Positions 62,539-64,000 of a stretch of 64,000 nucleotides of DNA are shown piece by piece. The notes beneath the pieces were generated by a model, which saw only the letters and a list, made by a program, of their open reading frames with translations, was not told the origin of the DNA and did no database searches. Every line of letters begins with the position of its first letter. Position 1 is the stretch's first letter. The translations under genes and the position numbers were made by a program. The DNA comes from Corynebacterium jeikeium. Lineage in GTDB: Bacteria; Actinomycetota; Actinomycetes; Mycobacteriales; Mycobacteriaceae. The stretch covers positions 2,294,001 to 2,358,000 of the forward strand of contig NZ_CP063195.1 in the NCBI RefSeq assembly GCF_028609885.1, given 5' to 3'.

Positions 62539-63663
62539 TTAGAGCGAGGCCATTCCGATGGCCAGCGGTATCAAGCCGACGAAGACGAAGGCCGGGAGAA
62601 AGCAGAGGGTCAGTGGCGCCGCCAAGGCAATCAGCACCTTTTCAGCTCCGGCGGTTGCTTTGTCTGCGGCAACTCGGCGGAGGTGTTCGGCCTGTTGATG
62701 CATTCCATCGGCAAGCGATGTTCCGGCGCGGGTTTGCTGCGCCGCTTGGCGGGCGATGGGGCCAAGGAGGGGATGATCGGCCAGCGTAAGCCAAGCATCC
62801 TGTCCCCCACCGAGGTTCAGCAGCGCCATGGCGCGGCCGAGTTCCCCCTCCCCATCGTGTTCACCATTCTGGATTAGCTGACCCACCCCCACGTCCCAGG
62901 CTGGCAGCAGTGCCTTTCCGGAACGCAACGCAGCTGCGGAGACATCGAGGGCGCGGGCCGCGTCCAGCGGACCCATGAGTGTGGAGCCGGCAGGTCCAGC
63001 CCGCACACCCACTCCACCCAGCGGTGATGTAGTCAACGATTCGCTTAGATGCTCCGTCCACAGGGTGCCGGCACATACCAGGCCCACGCCTACCAGGAAA
63101 AGCAGTACTCCCAGTACATTCGTCAGCAGAAAGGTCAGCGTGCCCAGCCCGCTACTCTGCCCTAATGCCACCGCGCCGACCGGCAATGCCAGCAGCACAG
63201 TAACGGTCAGCCGTGCCCCTGCTGTCGCGGATGTGGATTTGGAGATGTGCGCCAACTGCGCATCAATGTCCGTCACGTGCGCCCGAGCCAGCGTCGCCAG
63301 CCCCACGCCGTGGCGGCGGGAAATGCCCCAAATATGGAATAGGTGGGCAAGGAAGCTAGGGGCGTCACTGCCCGGTGCGGCACCAGCAGCCCCTGCGCCC
63401 GGCGCGGCACCTAGACGCACTCTCACACAAGCGACATCCAACTGGTGGCGCAGAGTTTCAGAATTTAACCCTTCGGCGGCGTGCTCAACGGCCTCCAGTG
63501 GGCGGGCGCCTGCGGCTACCTCGCGGGCGATGGCATCCACAACATCGCGCACCTCGGCCAGGGTTTTCATCTGCCGACGGGTTTTCATCATCCGCCCCAC
63601 CACAATCTTGAGGGTGAAGGCCACCATCAACGCGGCCGCCACCACCGCCAGTACCGGAATCAT
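62539..63663 (-). CDS. Tad pilus membrane protein (TadB/TadC, type II secretion F domain)
   Basis: A 374-residue platform protein. It has hydrophobic segments near 2-18, 155-175, 180-205 and 350-372, and the T2SF core with LADGMHQQAEHLRRVAADKA. The length suggests one full TadB-like unit or a fused short TadB-TadC, as in mycobacteria (Rv3657c-Rv3658c). It follows the ATPase gene by 15 bases. Confidence 0.82.
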   Translation of the reverse strand: MIPVLAVVAAALMVAFTLKIVVGRMMKTRRQMKTLAEVRDVVDAIAREVAAGARPLEAVEHAAEGLNSETLRHQLDVACVRVRLGAAPGAGAAGAAPGSDAPSFLAHLFHIWGISRRHGVGLATLARAHVTDIDAQLAHISKSTSATAGARLTVTVLLALPVGAVALGQSSGLGTLTFLLTNVLGVLLFLVGVGLVCAGTLWTEHLSESLTTSPLGGVGVRAGPAGSTLMGPLDAARALDVSAAALRSGKALLPAWDVGVGQLIQNGEHDGEGELGRAMALLNLGGGQDAWLTLADHPLLGPIARQAAQQTRAGTSLADGMHQQAEHLRRVAADKATAGAEKVLIALAAPLTLCFLPAFVFVGLIPLAIGMASL

Positions 63664-63678
63664 GATTCTCCCCTCCCT

Positions 63679-64000
63679 TCAGCCCAGCTCATCGCAGAAC
63701 TCCTCGAATCCCCCGCGGGCACCATCGCGCCAATGCCACAGAATCTCGATGTGCGCCCGCTCGTCGCCGACCAGCCGCCCGATGTGCGTCAGCCGTCGCC
63801 CCCGCTCCGTTCGGGAAACGTGCAACACCACGTCTATGCCGTCGATCACCTGGCGGGTCAGGGCAATCCGATCCAGCCCGGCCATCGCACCCAGTGCCTC
63901 CAGCCTCCCCGGCACACTCGCTGGGTCGTTTGCGTGGATGGTGCCCGCACTGCCCGCGTGCCCTGTATTCAGGGCAACCAGCAGGTCCGCCACTTCGGGG
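63679..64000 (-). CDS. tadA: Tad secretion ATPase, C-terminal part (runs off window)
   Basis: About 107 codons from the 3' end of a type II/IV secretion ATPase: PEVADLLVALNTGHAGSAGT and the TIHANDPASVPGRLEALGAMAG stretch are the conserved region after Walker B. The 5' part lies beyond the window edge. Confidence 0.92.
   Translation of the reverse strand, partial: PEVADLLVALNTGHAGSAGTIHANDPASVPGRLEALGAMAGLDRIALTRQVIDGIDVVLHVSRTERGRRLTHIGRLVGDERAHIEILWHWRDGARGGFEEFCDELG

Noticed and set aside
1..64000. CRISPR arrays, rRNA genes, prophage or replication-origin signals
   Set aside because: No evenly spaced repeats with unique spacers, no rRNA stretches, no phage genes and no DnaA-box clusters were found; the short tandem repeats have no spacers.

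Overview
The window is a stretch of chromosome from a mycolic-acid-containing actinobacterium, most likely a Corynebacterium. The grounds are a secreted corynomycolyltransferase, mshA for mycothiol, the mshA-ybjN-gpmA-senX3-regX3 order, a RamB regulator beside aceA and lpd, and the holB / adenylate cyclase / topA / cspA / helicase / Tad order known from Mycobacterium and Corynebacterium. Coding is dense, GC-rich by eye, and uses several GTG and TTG starts. I cannot name the species. An alkane hydroxylase, acyl-CoA enzymes, a secreted lipase and a glyoxylate shunt suggest a lipid- or hydrocarbon-using member.

Layout. 1-6.0 kb: a Cys-rich conserved gene, then the leftward mshA-ybjN-gpmA-senX3-regX3 group. 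6.2-10.1 kb: fadD, then alkB, a small membrane protein and rubredoxin. 10.2-16.6 kb: murB, a DUF2505 protein, a methyltransferase, an LmeA-like lipoprotein-type protein, deoC, DUF2516 and DUF445 genes. 17.1-33.6 kb: a central-carbon block with sdhCAB, a GH65 phosphorylase with its sugar-phosphate mutase, divergent aceB/aceA, ramB, a membrane protein and lpd. 34-43.4 kb: mycolyltransferase, M1 peptidase, a flippase-like protein, an MFS transporter, an acyl-CoA dehydrogenase/oxidase and an amino-acid permease. 43.9-49.7 kb: an accessory-looking block (MmpL, PlsC-type acyltransferase, stand-alone RibB, divergent SRPBCC and MarR genes) bounded by a 10-bp inverted repeat on one side and a broken IS3-family transposase touching a tRNA-Thr gene on the other. 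49.9-64 kb: holB, adenylate cyclase, a CoA-transferase, topA, cspA, a DEAD-box-type helicase, a secreted lipase and the 3' part of a Tad pilus locus that runs off the end.

How it works together. Acetate or fatty-acid carbon would pass through FadD and the acyl-CoA dehydrogenase to acetyl-CoA, then through AceA/AceB, Sdh and Lpd. RamB is encoded in the middle of this set, and a cAMP-receptor (GlxR)-like site lies before aceB while an adenylate cyclase is encoded 24 kb away.

The main unexplained signals are: a pair of 122-bp elements with matching 18-bp terminal inverted repeats; the MarR/SRPBCC versus RibB/PlsC/MmpL module with a large nested dyad in its divergent promoter; runs of degenerate 10-bp tandem repeats at gene ends; a recurrent GGCGTC-A-rich word upstream of sdhC, aceB and lpd; and recurrent ACCCC-N5-GGGGT dyads.
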